Source: SIG603 sp963589785 (GTDB taxonomy: Bacteria; Bacillota; Clostridia; Oscillospirales; Acutalibacteraceae). Taken from it: DNA of 64,000 bases. Numbering within the stretch: the stretch's first letter is position 1; each line of letters starts with the position of its first letter. A program made the position numbers and the translations under genes. The stretch is taken from the NCBI GenBank assembly GCA_963589785.1, contig CAVAMJ010000012.1, forward strand, positions 1 through 64,000, read 5' to 3'. Under the pieces are notes generated by a model. That model saw nothing but the letters and a program-made list of their open reading frames with translations, searched no databases and was not told the DNA's origin. Positions 15,751 through 23,612 of this stretch are shown piece by piece.

Positions 15751-17259
15751 TCAGAAGCTTCTTCCGCCGCCCGAATGGCTCGAGCCACCTCCGCCAGAGA
15801 AGCCGCCGCTGAAATGGGACGATCCGCCGCCACCAGAAGACGACGAAGTTTCAATTTTTTTCCTCGTTGTCGTGGTGTTGAGATAAATGTCACGGTTTCT
15901 TGTAATGTCAAAATTAGTAACATATCTGTTTGCATCCTTTGCCTTTTTGACGGTCTTCATCTTGCGCTTGCAGATAAACATAACTATTAACGCTACTATC
16001 GCACCGCCGATTCCACCGACTATAAGCGCATTCTCAAAATCTGAAGCGATAAAGAGCGATTTTCCTCTTAAAACAGTCGATGTGTGATTAAGAAAATTCT
16101 TTGCGGCTTTATAGCACTCATCCTTATAGTAGAGATAATCGTCAAGATCCGTGCTGAATTTTCCCATAACCTCGCTTGTATTGAAGCTTTCGCAATCACC
16201 GAAGAAATTATAAGCGGAGTTGTAATAGTCGCCACTCTTATTTATATAAAGCATAGCACCGCTGAAGTTTTCTCCCGTGCCGTAGCCGTTATATTTGTAG
16301 TAATCGTCAAGATATTGACTTGTATAGCTATTTCCGAGAATACCGCTGTAATATTCGTACGAGGAATTAATCTCGTCTTCCGTAAGTATTACAAAATCAT
16401 AGCCGAATTTCTCTTTCATTTTGCTAATCATCTTGTTAAGGCTCTTCTCCTCGCTATCGGAGAAGATATTAGCGTTATCGATGAGTCTCGGCTTGCTCTC
16501 GTCACTTGTTCTCACAAATGATTCAGTATCCTCGGGATACCAGCTTGGAAAATTCTCGTGATTATTCACTGCCAGCAACATACTGTTTATGTTGTCAAAG
16601 TAATTAAAAATACCCTCAGCGTAATTATCGCCCCTCATGTACGGCTCAAGCTTATCATCAAGATTATTAACCGTGTTTTCAGTGAGAAAATTCATGCATG
16701 CTCCAGTGGCACAAGAGAACCAACCTCTCTTGTACTTGGTTAAATTGACATAGAGCACTATTCCGTCAAAGCTGTCTCCAACTCCGTAGCCGTTGAAATC
16801 ATAGAAATATCCCGAATAATACTGACGATAATAATTATAATCCTCGTAATCGTAATATTCATCAGTATTATAGTAGAAATAGTCGTTTAAATCCTCATAG
16901 ACATAGTCCTCGGAAAGAAAAACGAAATCGTATCCGTAGCTTGCTTTTAATTCAGCGAGCTTTTCGGCTAATTGTTCACGCTCACTCTCCGTAAAAATTC
17001 CCGCATAGTCGAGCACTCTCGGAGCGTCTTCATCGTGAAATCTAGTGAAATCATCTACATTACCCTCGGGAAACCAGCTTGGAATTCCCTCTCCCGCATT
17101 TTGCGGCTTGTCCTCAGGACCGAGCGTGCTAAGAGAAGCTGATGAACTTTCATTCGCACTGACGCTTTCCGTGTCGGCAAAAACAGGAAATGCCGTACAA
17201 ACCACGAGCAGAACAGTCATCAGCACACTGAATGTACCGCCTAAAATCTTCTTGTTCAT
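15751..17259 (-). CDS. Secreted/membrane protein with two TPM domains
   Basis: 502-aa protein with a signal peptide (residues 1-29, cut after FPVFA). Two TPM (YgcG-like) domains follow at about 80-230 and 257-398, each preceded by a similar linker (PSWFPEG...PRVLDYAGIF and PSWYPED...PRLIDNANIF), so the unit arose by internal duplication. The first domain has a Tyr/Asp-rich insert (about 128-155). A membrane helix spans 410-429, then a cytosolic tail ends in Gly/Ser/His repeats (474-502). Family members are linked to envelope repair or photosystem turnover; the precise role is unknown. It lies 10 nt after the zinc-ribbon gene, in one operon. Confidence 0.8.
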   Translation of the reverse strand: MNKKILGGTFSVLMTVLLVVCTAFPVFADTESVSANESSSASLSTLGPEDKPQNAGEGIPSWFPEGNVDDFTRFHDEDAPRVLDYAGIFTESEREQLAEKLAELKASYGYDFVFLSEDYVYEDLNDYFYYNTDEYYDYEDYNYYRQYYSGYFYDFNGYGVGDSFDGIVLYVNLTKYKRGWFSCATGACMNFLTENTVNNLDDKLEPYMRGDNYAEGIFNYFDNINSMLLAVNNHENFPSWYPEDTESFVRTSDESKPRLIDNANIFSDSEEKSLNKMISKMKEKFGYDFVILTEDEINSSYEYYSGILGNSYTSQYLDDYYKYNGYGTGENFSGAMLYINKSGDYYNSAYNFFGDCESFNTSEVMGKFSTDLDDYLYYKDECYKAAKNFLNHTSTVLRGKSLFIASDFENALIVGGIGGAIVALIVMFICKRKMKTVKKAKDANRYVTNFDITRNRDIYLNTTTTRKKIETSSSSGGGGSSHFSGGFSGGGGSSHSGGGRSF

Positions 17260-17269
17260 ATTCCCCTCC

Positions 17270-18388
17270 TCATAAGAAAAACAGTGTGATTAAGCCAAGG
17301 ATAAGCGCCGTAATTCCGAACGAACCGCCGCCCCAAGCGAACAGCTTCATCTTGCTTGACGGAAGCTCACCGACTATCTTTCCCGTCTGACCGTTCACGG
17401 CATAGGTATATTTCTTTCCCATGTAAGTATCGTTTATGAGGTACACAGGGAAAAGAACGTACTTCATGTCGGCTTTTTTGAGGTTCATGTAATTATTGAG
17501 CATTCTTACATTGGAATAGCCTATCGCCGTTCTTATAAGTGCGTCAACAGTGCTCTTTTCTATTCTTTCTGCCGCTCTCTTTTTGAGCGAATCGGGAGTT
17601 TCGTCATAAATATCAGCAAGAAATCCCGACAGATATGCATCCTTAAATTCTGTAAGTTCGCTCATATTGAACGGCTCTATGCTGTCCATAAGGTTATTGT
17701 CCATTTTCTTGCTCGCATCAACGGGGATATTCTTGAAGTCCATTATTCCGCCGCGCTCAAGCATAAAGTGGCTTGTTTCGGTTATCTCATAGTTTCCTTT
17801 TCGGTGCATTTTTACTATATCACCGCTGAGGTTCACATCGCCCTGCATCTGACCGTCATAAAGCCAGAACGGGACATAAACTCCCTGAATTTCCTCGATT
17901 TTGTGAAGTGAGAGAAAGCCTCTTGGGAGAAGCGGCTTACCCTTATGAAATTTTTTAACTATGCTCTTGAGTTCTTCCTTGCCGATTGCAAATGGAATGA
18001 TTGCATCGGGTTTTAGTGCGCCCGAAACCTTATCCGTCAAAATGACATTGTTGTCGCAATACGGACATTTGGTAGCCGCCGTTGTGAGGTCTGCCATAAT
18101 CTCCGCACCGCAGGACTCGCAAACATAAAGGTTTTGCTCACCGAGAGTCTCTCGACTGCTTTTGTAGTCGTTAAATGCCGCCCATCTGTCATTTGCATCA
18201 GCCTTTTTAGAAGACTTAGCTTTAGTCTCGCCCGATTTTGACTGATTTTCTTCAGTTTTGTTCCCACCGATAAGCTCGTCTAAGTCTATCTTCGTTCCGC
18301 AGAACTCACAAAACATCTGATGAGTTCCCGGAGAAAAAGATATCGGCGCACCGCATGCGGGACATTTGTACTCGTTAACACCTGCCAT
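17270..18388 (-). CDS. Zinc-ribbon membrane protein
   Basis: 372-aa protein starting with two zinc ribbons: CPAC...CEFC (residues about 9-34) and CESC...CPYC (about 90-115). A globular region with VPFWLYDG and a conserved LFPVYLI segment follows, and it ends in one hydrophobic helix (residues 352-371). Such proteins are often mis-annotated as PriA-like; no helicase motif is present. Pairing with a TPM protein suggests a joint envelope-linked function. AAGGAGG precedes the ATG. Confidence 0.75.
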   Translation of the reverse strand: MAGVNEYKCPACGAPISFSPGTHQMFCEFCGTKIDLDELIGGNKTEENQSKSGETKAKSSKKADANDRWAAFNDYKSSRETLGEQNLYVCESCGAEIMADLTTAATKCPYCDNNVILTDKVSGALKPDAIIPFAIGKEELKSIVKKFHKGKPLLPRGFLSLHKIEEIQGVYVPFWLYDGQMQGDVNLSGDIVKMHRKGNYEITETSHFMLERGGIMDFKNIPVDASKKMDNNLMDSIEPFNMSELTEFKDAYLSGFLADIYDETPDSLKKRAAERIEKSTVDALIRTAIGYSNVRMLNNYMNLKKADMKYVLFPVYLINDTYMGKKYTYAVNGQTGKIVGELPSSKMKLFAWGGGSFGITALILGLITLFFL

Positions 18389-18427
18389 ATTTCTACCTCC
18401 TTAATCAATTCATCCTCTGATAAATAC

Positions 18428-18477
18428 GATATTGTTGCAATTACCCTCTTGATAGTATCGGTAACAATATCAGTATA
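18428..18477. promoter_or_regulatory. Inverted repeat over the zinc-ribbon operon promoter
   Basis: Arms GATATTGTTGC (18428-18438) and GTAACAATATC (18461-18471) match with one mismatch, and a minus-strand TATACT (-10) lies at 18472-18477. The predicted transcription start falls inside the right arm, which suggests an operator. The -35 is weak. Confidence 0.4.
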
Positions 18478-18533
18478 CAATAAATAAGCTAATTTTAAAA
18501 TATAAATATTCAATTTTCACAAAATTATTACGC

Positions 18534-18562
18534 TTGTAAACACACTTTACTTCTGTTAAAAT
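18534..18562 (+). promoter_or_regulatory. Promoter of coaBC
   Basis: TTGTAA (18534-18539) and TAAAAT (18557-18562), 17-bp spacer, 31 bp before the coaBC start. Confidence 0.5.
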
Positions 18563-18592
18563 CAAATAAGACAAAGCAAAGGAGATGCTTTT

Positions 18593-19798
18593 ATGAACAA
18601 TAAAGGACAAAAGGTTGTAGTTCTCGGAGTTTCCTCGAGCATAGCGGCTTATAAGGCGGCAAATCTTGCAAGCATGCTCAGAAAAAGAGGCTATGACGTT
18701 CACGTTATAATGACAAAAAATGCGACCGAATTTATCTCGCCACTTGTTTTCGAGACGCTCACAAATAATGTGTGCGTAATCGATCAGTTCTCGAGAACGG
18801 GCAACTATGAGGTTGAGCATGTCGCACTCGCAAAAATGGCAGACGTCGTGCTTATTGCCCCCGCAACGGCTAATGTTATCGCAAAGCTTGCAAACGGTAT
18901 TGCAGACGATGCACTCACAACTCAGGTTCTCGCTTGTACGTGCAAAAAGCTTGTCGCTCCGGCAATGAACACAAATATGTATCTCAATCCCGTCACTCAG
19001 GACAACCTAAAGAAGCTTGAGCATTACGGCTTCACGGTTATCACCCCGGCTTCGGGACTTCTTGCTTGCCGTGATGAGGGAATCGGAAAGCTTCCCGAAG
19101 AAAGTCTTCTTGCAGACTATGTCGACCGTGAGATTTTAAAGCATCATGATTTAGTCGGCAAAAAGGTCGTAGTCACCGCCGGTGCAACAAGGGAGAGCAT
19201 AGATCCCGTTAGATTCATCACAAATCATTCGAGCGGAAAAATGGGATTTTCAGTTGCAAGAGAATATATGCTAAGAGGTGCGAGCGTAACGCTTATTGCG
19301 GCGGCTAACACCCAGCCGAAACTTAACTTTGTGAACACGGTTAGTGTCGAGTCTGCAGAAGATATGTTCAATGCTGTCACCAAGTACGCAGAGGATGCCG
19401 ACATCATCATCAAAGCGGCGGCAGTAGCTGATTATACTCCGACAGAAACAGCAGAAAACAAGATAAAGAAAAAAGACGGCGACATGCAGATTAAACTGAA
19501 GAGAACCAAGGATATTTTGGCTTATCTCGGAGAGCACAAAAAGAAAAATCAGTTCTTGTGCGGCTTTTCCATGGAGACAGAAAATCTCGTAGAGAACTCA
19601 CAAAAGAAGCTTAAAAAGAAAAATGCCGACATGATAGTTGCCAACAACCTAAAGGTAGACGGAGCCGGCTTCGGAGTGGACACTAATGTCGTCACGCTTA
19701 TCACTGGTGGCGGCGTCAAGGAGCTTCCGATTATGTCCAAAGAAGATGTCAGTGCCGCTTTGGCAGACGAAATCAAGAGGATTCAGGATAATGAGTGA
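18593..19798 (+). CDS. coaBC: Bifunctional phosphopantothenoylcysteine synthetase/decarboxylase
   Basis: 401-aa two-domain enzyme of coenzyme A synthesis. The N-terminal CoaC flavoprotein domain shows GVSSSIAAYKAA, the MTKNATEFI region, APATANVIAKLANGIADDAL and PAMNTNMY (residues about 120-130). The C-terminal CoaB domain starts with VVTAGATRESIDPVRFITNHSSGKMG and has KAAAVADYTP and the KIKK lysine. It ligates cysteine to phosphopantothenate and decarboxylates the product. Its last 8 nt overlap tag, and coaX follows, grouping CoA genes. Confidence 0.95.
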   Translation: MNNKGQKVVVLGVSSSIAAYKAANLASMLRKRGYDVHVIMTKNATEFISPLVFETLTNNVCVIDQFSRTGNYEVEHVALAKMADVVLIAPATANVIAKLANGIADDALTTQVLACTCKKLVAPAMNTNMYLNPVTQDNLKKLEHYGFTVITPASGLLACRDEGIGKLPEESLLADYVDREILKHHDLVGKKVVVTAGATRESIDPVRFITNHSSGKMGFSVAREYMLRGASVTLIAAANTQPKLNFVNTVSVESAEDMFNAVTKYAEDADIIIKAAAVADYTPTETAENKIKKKDGDMQIKLKRTKDILAYLGEHKKKNQFLCGFSMETENLVENSQKKLKKKNADMIVANNLKVDGAGFGVDTNVVTLITGGGVKELPIMSKEDVSAALADEIKRIQDNE

Positions 19799-20399
19799 AT
19801 CGGTTTCTGTCAACAAGCAAAAATGCGACTGGTTTTGCGACGGCGGCATGATGGAAAAATACCATGACGAGGAATGGGGAATTCCCGAACACGATGACAA
19901 GAAGCTGTTTGAATTTCTCATGCTCGAGGCGATGCAGTGCGGTCTCTCATGGACGATAATCATGAAAAAGCGTCAGGCTTTCTTTGAAGCCTTTGACGGC
20001 TGGGACTTTGAAAAAATCGCAAATTATGACGAAAACAAGCTTGAAGAAATCAAGGCTTATCCAAACATGCTAAAGTCAATGCCGAAAATCAAGGCGGCTG
20101 TTACTAACGCAAAGGCTTTTATTCAAATCCGTGAGGAATTCGGCTCATTCGATAATTACCTTTGGAATTACACAAACGGCAATGTTCTTGTTTACAAAAG
20201 CCACAAGGACATATTGATAGCTAAAAATGAACTGAGCGAAAAAATCGCAAAGGACTTAAAAAAGCGTGGATTTAAATATCTCGGCGCTGTCACCGTTTAT
20301 TCGTTTCTTCAGGCGTGCGGAGTTATTAACGACCACCAAGAAAAATGCTATCTCTACCGTGAAATAATCGAAAACTACGAAACCGAATTTCTCGAATAA
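19791..20399 (+). CDS. tag: DNA-3-methyladenine glycosylase I
   Basis: 202-aa base-excision repair enzyme removing 3-methyladenine. Hallmarks are CDWFCDGGMMEKYHDEEWG at the start (Zn ligands Cys and His), MLEAMQCGLSWTIIMKKRQAFFEAF, and near the C-terminus GVINDHQEKC with the second Zn-binding His and Cys. The start is the ATG at 19791 overlapping the coaBC stop (ATGAGTGA); the upstream extension of the frame lies inside coaBC. Confidence 0.93.
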   Translation: MSESVSVNKQKCDWFCDGGMMEKYHDEEWGIPEHDDKKLFEFLMLEAMQCGLSWTIIMKKRQAFFEAFDGWDFEKIANYDENKLEEIKAYPNMLKSMPKIKAAVTNAKAFIQIREEFGSFDNYLWNYTNGNVLVYKSHKDILIAKNELSEKIAKDLKKRGFKYLGAVTVYSFLQACGVINDHQEKCYLYREIIENYETEFLE

Positions 20400-20498
20400 T
20401 CAGTAAAGAAAGTATACATTTCTGATTGGTTGACTATTACCCTCAAAAGCAATAAAATATCGATAGCAGAAACATCTAAACTGAAAGGAATGAGCTTC

Positions 20499-21269
20499 AT
20501 GCTGCTTGCAATCGATATCGGTAATACAAACATCGTTCTCGGAACGGTCAAGGATGACGGCGAAGTCATATCTATGTCTCGACTTCGCACAGACCACACC
20601 CAGACCTCCGACGAATACGCTATCAAAATCAAATCTCTGCTTGAACTGAAAAACATAAAAGCAGAGGACATCTCGGACTGCATCATTTCGTCCGTTGTTC
20701 CGCCCGTCACGGGTCACGTCAAAAGAGCAATCAAACTTTTCATCGGAAAGCCGCCGCTTGTAGTCGGTCCCGGTATAAAAACAGGTCTTAATATTCTCAT
20801 CGATAACCCTGCCCAGCTCGGTTCCGACCTCGTAGTAGATGCCGTAGCCGTAACGGAGCAGTACGAATTGCCCGCCGTTGTTATCGATATGGGTACGGCA
20901 ACAACCTTGAGCGTTGTCGATAAGGGCGGAAAATACCTCGGCGGTATGATTATGCCCGGTCCAAACTCCTCTCTTGAGGCTCTCGCCCTTCATGCCGCTC
21001 AGTTACCGAGCATCAGCATCGAGGAGCCCGCTTCTCTCATCGGAAAGAACACTGTCGACTGTATGCGTTCGGGTGTCGCAATCGGTCACGCCGCCGCAAT
21101 TGACGGCATGATCAGCCGTGTAGAAAAGGAGCTTGGCAAAAAGGTAAATGTAGTCGCAACAGGCGGACTTTCATCTGTTATTCTCCCCTACTGCGACCGT
21201 GAGATTATCTATGATGATGATCTTCTCCTCAAGGGACTTTATTTCATCTACAAAAAGAATAAGAAATAA
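20499..21269 (+). CDS. coaX: Type III pantothenate kinase
   Basis: 256-aa kinase performing the first step of CoA synthesis. It begins with the phosphate-binding LLAIDIGNTNIVLG and shows RTDHTQTSDEY, the VVDAVAV Asp, and VIDMGTATTLSVV followed by GGMIMPG, the usual CoaX order. The start at 20499 is preferred because AAAGGA lies 11 nt upstream; the ATG three codons earlier abuts that site. It closes the coaBC-tag-coaX group. Confidence 0.93.
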   Translation: MLLAIDIGNTNIVLGTVKDDGEVISMSRLRTDHTQTSDEYAIKIKSLLELKNIKAEDISDCIISSVVPPVTGHVKRAIKLFIGKPPLVVGPGIKTGLNILIDNPAQLGSDLVVDAVAVTEQYELPAVVIDMGTATTLSVVDKGGKYLGGMIMPGPNSSLEALALHAAQLPSISIEEPASLIGKNTVDCMRSGVAIGHAAAIDGMISRVEKELGKKVNVVATGGLSSVILPYCDREIIYDDDLLLKGLYFIYKKNKK

Positions 21270-21273
21270 AATT

Positions 21274-21307
21274 AGACTGCAGTCAAAACGGCTGCAGTCT
21301 GTTTTTT
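21274..21307 (+). terminator. Terminator after coaX
   Basis: AGACTGCAG / CTGCAGTCT stem followed by GTTTTTT, five nt after the coaX stop. Confidence 0.85.
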
Positions 21308-21326
21308 CGTATCTTGATATTTATCG

Positions 21327-21842
21327 TCAGATAATCTCAATCTGACAAGATTTCATTGCCTCAAGTGCGGTTTCGTGGCTTTTCGGCGTTACTCCCGCAC
21401 AACATTTTGAGTCAACGGCTATCTTAGCATTCGGCAAAAACCCCTTTACCAAAAGAGCATTTGATATAACGCATATATCCGTGCAAAGGCCTATTAATGT
21501 AATCTTCTCGATGTGCTCCTTTTTCTCCTCGTCTGCCAAAAATTCGCCGAGCTCCCTTGAAGCAAAGGTCGGCTTGTCGATGACCTTTTCGCAGTATGGT
21601 AAAAGCACATCGCAAATCTGCCAGCCGTGGGAGCCCTTGATGCAGTGACGGACGGGCAAATTTCTTCCCTCTTCGGTGTCAAGATAATCCTCCGTGTGAG
21701 TGTCTCTTGTGAAAACTACCTTGCCGTCAAAGCCTTTAATTTTTTCGAGAACTTTAGGTACAATCCGGGCTGCCTCGTCAGTACCAAGAGCACCGTCGAT
21801 AAAGTCATTTTGCATATCGATTACAAGTAAATATTCTGACAT
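21327..21842 (-). CDS. Nicotinamidase-related cysteine hydrolase
   Basis: 171-aa isochorismatase-fold hydrolase. The catalytic Asp is in VIDMQNDFIDGAL (Asp9), the lysine in the VIDKPTFAS segment, and the cysteine in LIGLCTDICVISNALL; an FTRDTHTEDY metal-site-like motif is near residue 45. Size and motifs fit the PncA-like branch that converts nicotinamide to nicotinate, but related amidases share this pattern. It stands alone, convergent with coaX. Confidence 0.8.
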   Translation of the reverse strand: MSEYLLVIDMQNDFIDGALGTDEAARIVPKVLEKIKGFDGKVVFTRDTHTEDYLDTEEGRNLPVRHCIKGSHGWQICDVLLPYCEKVIDKPTFASRELGEFLADEEKKEHIEKITLIGLCTDICVISNALLVKGFLPNAKIAVDSKCCAGVTPKSHETALEAMKSCQIEII

Positions 21843-21944
21843 AAGCTTCTCCTCTTTTAGTAAATAAATTCAAAATTCAATCATACTAAAGTGAAAATTA
21901 TCACCTTAAATGTATTGTATAGCTGTTAGAGGGAAAACACAAGC

Positions 21945-21973
21945 TTGATTATTTGGAATAACAATAGTATAAT
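21945..21973 (+). promoter_or_regulatory. Promoter of the esterase/ATP-grasp operon
   Basis: TTGATT (21945-21950) and TATAAT (21968-21973), 17-bp spacer, 42 bp before the first gene. Confidence 0.6.
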
Positions 21974-22014
21974 TATAAAACATCTTAGCAAAGTAAAGCG
22001 ATAAAGGAAATTTT

Positions 22015-22779
22015 ATGGTAGAAATTTGGACCGAAAATTACCCCGCCGTAACAGGTGAGGAAGAACGAAAGGTTTATATTTATCTTCCGACAGACTATGA
22101 GACCCAGAGATACAAGAGTTATCCCGTGCTCTATATGTTTGACGGACAGAATGTTTTTTTTGATGAAGAATCATCTTACGGCAGAAGCTGGCGCATGGGC
22201 GATTATCTCGATTACACTGATACTCCGCTCATAGTCGTAGCTATCGAATGCAGTCGCTCAAGCGACAACGAGAGACTATCCGAGTACACTCCGTTTACCT
22301 TTGAAGACCCCGAGTACGGTCACCGTGACGCAAGGGGCGACATAACGATGAACTGGATAATCGACGAGCTTATGCCGAAAATTAATGCGAACTTCCGCAC
22401 TTTCCCAAACAGAGAGAATACATTCATCATGGGTTCGAGCATGGGGGGCTTAATGAGCCTTTATGCGGTACTCGAGCATAACGATATTTTTGGCGCTTGC
22501 GCCGCTCTCTCTCCGTCTGTCGAGCTTGTGGAAAAGCAGATTAACGAATATGTAAACAAGTGTAAAATTAAGAGTGACACTGTAATTTACATGGACTACG
22601 GCACGGAAGAAGCAAAAGATTACCCCGGTGTTCTGAAAAACTTCTCAAGACTTGCCGCAAAGCTTACCGCAAAGGACATCATGGTGACGATGAGAATTAT
22701 CCCGTATGCTCCTCACAGCGAGGAAAGCTGGGAAAAGCAAATTCCGTTTGCCCTCAGCACACTTTTGTACGAACCGTAA
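22015..22779 (+). CDS. Putative esterase (EstD/enterochelin-esterase fold)
   Basis: 254-aa alpha/beta hydrolase of the PF00756-type esterase family, predicted cytoplasmic. It has the strand YPVLYMFDGQNVFFDE, the nucleophile elbow MGSSMGGLMSLYAVL, a MDYGTEE acid region and the PHSEESWEKQIP histidine near the C-terminus. The natural substrate is unknown. First of three same-strand genes with short gaps (40 nt each). Confidence 0.75.
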   Translation: MVEIWTENYPAVTGEEERKVYIYLPTDYETQRYKSYPVLYMFDGQNVFFDEESSYGRSWRMGDYLDYTDTPLIVVAIECSRSSDNERLSEYTPFTFEDPEYGHRDARGDITMNWIIDELMPKINANFRTFPNRENTFIMGSSMGGLMSLYAVLEHNDIFGACAALSPSVELVEKQINEYVNKCKIKSDTVIYMDYGTEEAKDYPGVLKNFSRLAAKLTAKDIMVTMRIIPYAPHSEESWEKQIPFALSTLLYEP

Positions 22780-22819
22780 AAGCAAAACTATTCAATTTGA
22801 AATATATAAGAGGTATTCA

Positions 22820-23572
22820 ATGGAAACAGCTTACTACAAAAACTACAGTCCTTCACTAAATAGGGACATGGAAATCAAGGTTTACGGTCATGCGGGAAGA
22901 CCTGTCCTTTTTATTCCCTGTCAGGACGGAAGATTTTTCGACTTCGAGAACTTCAAAATGACCGATACTCTCTCCCCGTGGATTGAGAGCGGCGAGATTT
23001 TTGTCGTTTCTGTCGACACTATCGACCGTGAAACATGGTCAGACAAAAACGGCGACCCGTATTGGAGAGCAAGACGCTACGAGCAGTGGATAAATTACCT
23101 TTGCAACGAGGTTGTCCCGTTCGCACAGCACAGAGCAATGGAAAGAAACGGCTGGGACAAGGAGCCGGGGGTCATCCCGTTCGGATGTTCACTTGGTGCA
23201 ACTCATGCGGTTAACCTATATCTTCGCCGCCCGGACATCTTTGACGGCTGCCTTGCACTCAGCGGAATTTACACCGCAGACTACGGTTTTGACGGCTACA
23301 TGGACGAGGTTGTCTATCAGAATTCACCCGTTGACTATATGCGTGGTATGAATTCCGACCACCCATACATCGGACTTTACAACACAAAGAAAGCGGTCAT
23401 CTGCTGCGGACAGGGACCGTGGGAACAGCCAGACACCACAAAGGAGCTTAAGTATCAGTTTGAGCGCCTCGGAATTAACATCTGGGTTGACCTTTGGGGC
23501 TTCGATGTTCAGCACGATTGGTGCTGGTGGTACAAACAGACAGAATACTTCATGCCTTATCTGCTCGGTTAA
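22820..23572 (+). CDS. Second putative esterase of the cassette
   Basis: 250-aa alpha/beta hydrolase related to the previous protein but distinct: it opens with YYKNYSPSLNRDMEIKVYGHAG, has the elbow FGCSLGATHAVNLYLRR, and a C-terminal WGFDVQHDWCWWYKQTEYFMPYLL with the likely catalytic His. The start at 22820 follows an AGAGGT site; the open frame reaching back to 22706 overlaps the first esterase and is not used. Confidence 0.75.
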   Translation: METAYYKNYSPSLNRDMEIKVYGHAGRPVLFIPCQDGRFFDFENFKMTDTLSPWIESGEIFVVSVDTIDRETWSDKNGDPYWRARRYEQWINYLCNEVVPFAQHRAMERNGWDKEPGVIPFGCSLGATHAVNLYLRRPDIFDGCLALSGIYTADYGFDGYMDEVVYQNSPVDYMRGMNSDHPYIGLYNTKKAVICCGQGPWEQPDTTKELKYQFERLGINIWVDLWGFDVQHDWCWWYKQTEYFMPYLLG

Positions 23573-23612
23573 AAAACACTAAGCGCAAGCTTTAGGAAGG
23601 AAAGAATATATT

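Noticed and set aside
16084..16521. 145-codon hydrophobic plus-strand frame
   Set aside because: It is antisense to the well-supported TPM protein gene and has no ribosome site.
17270..18388. PriA helicase annotation for the zinc-ribbon protein
   Set aside because: No helicase motifs; only zinc ribbons and a C-terminal membrane helix are present.
20400..20993. 197-codon minus-strand frame
   Set aside because: Antisense to coaX, which has all family motifs.
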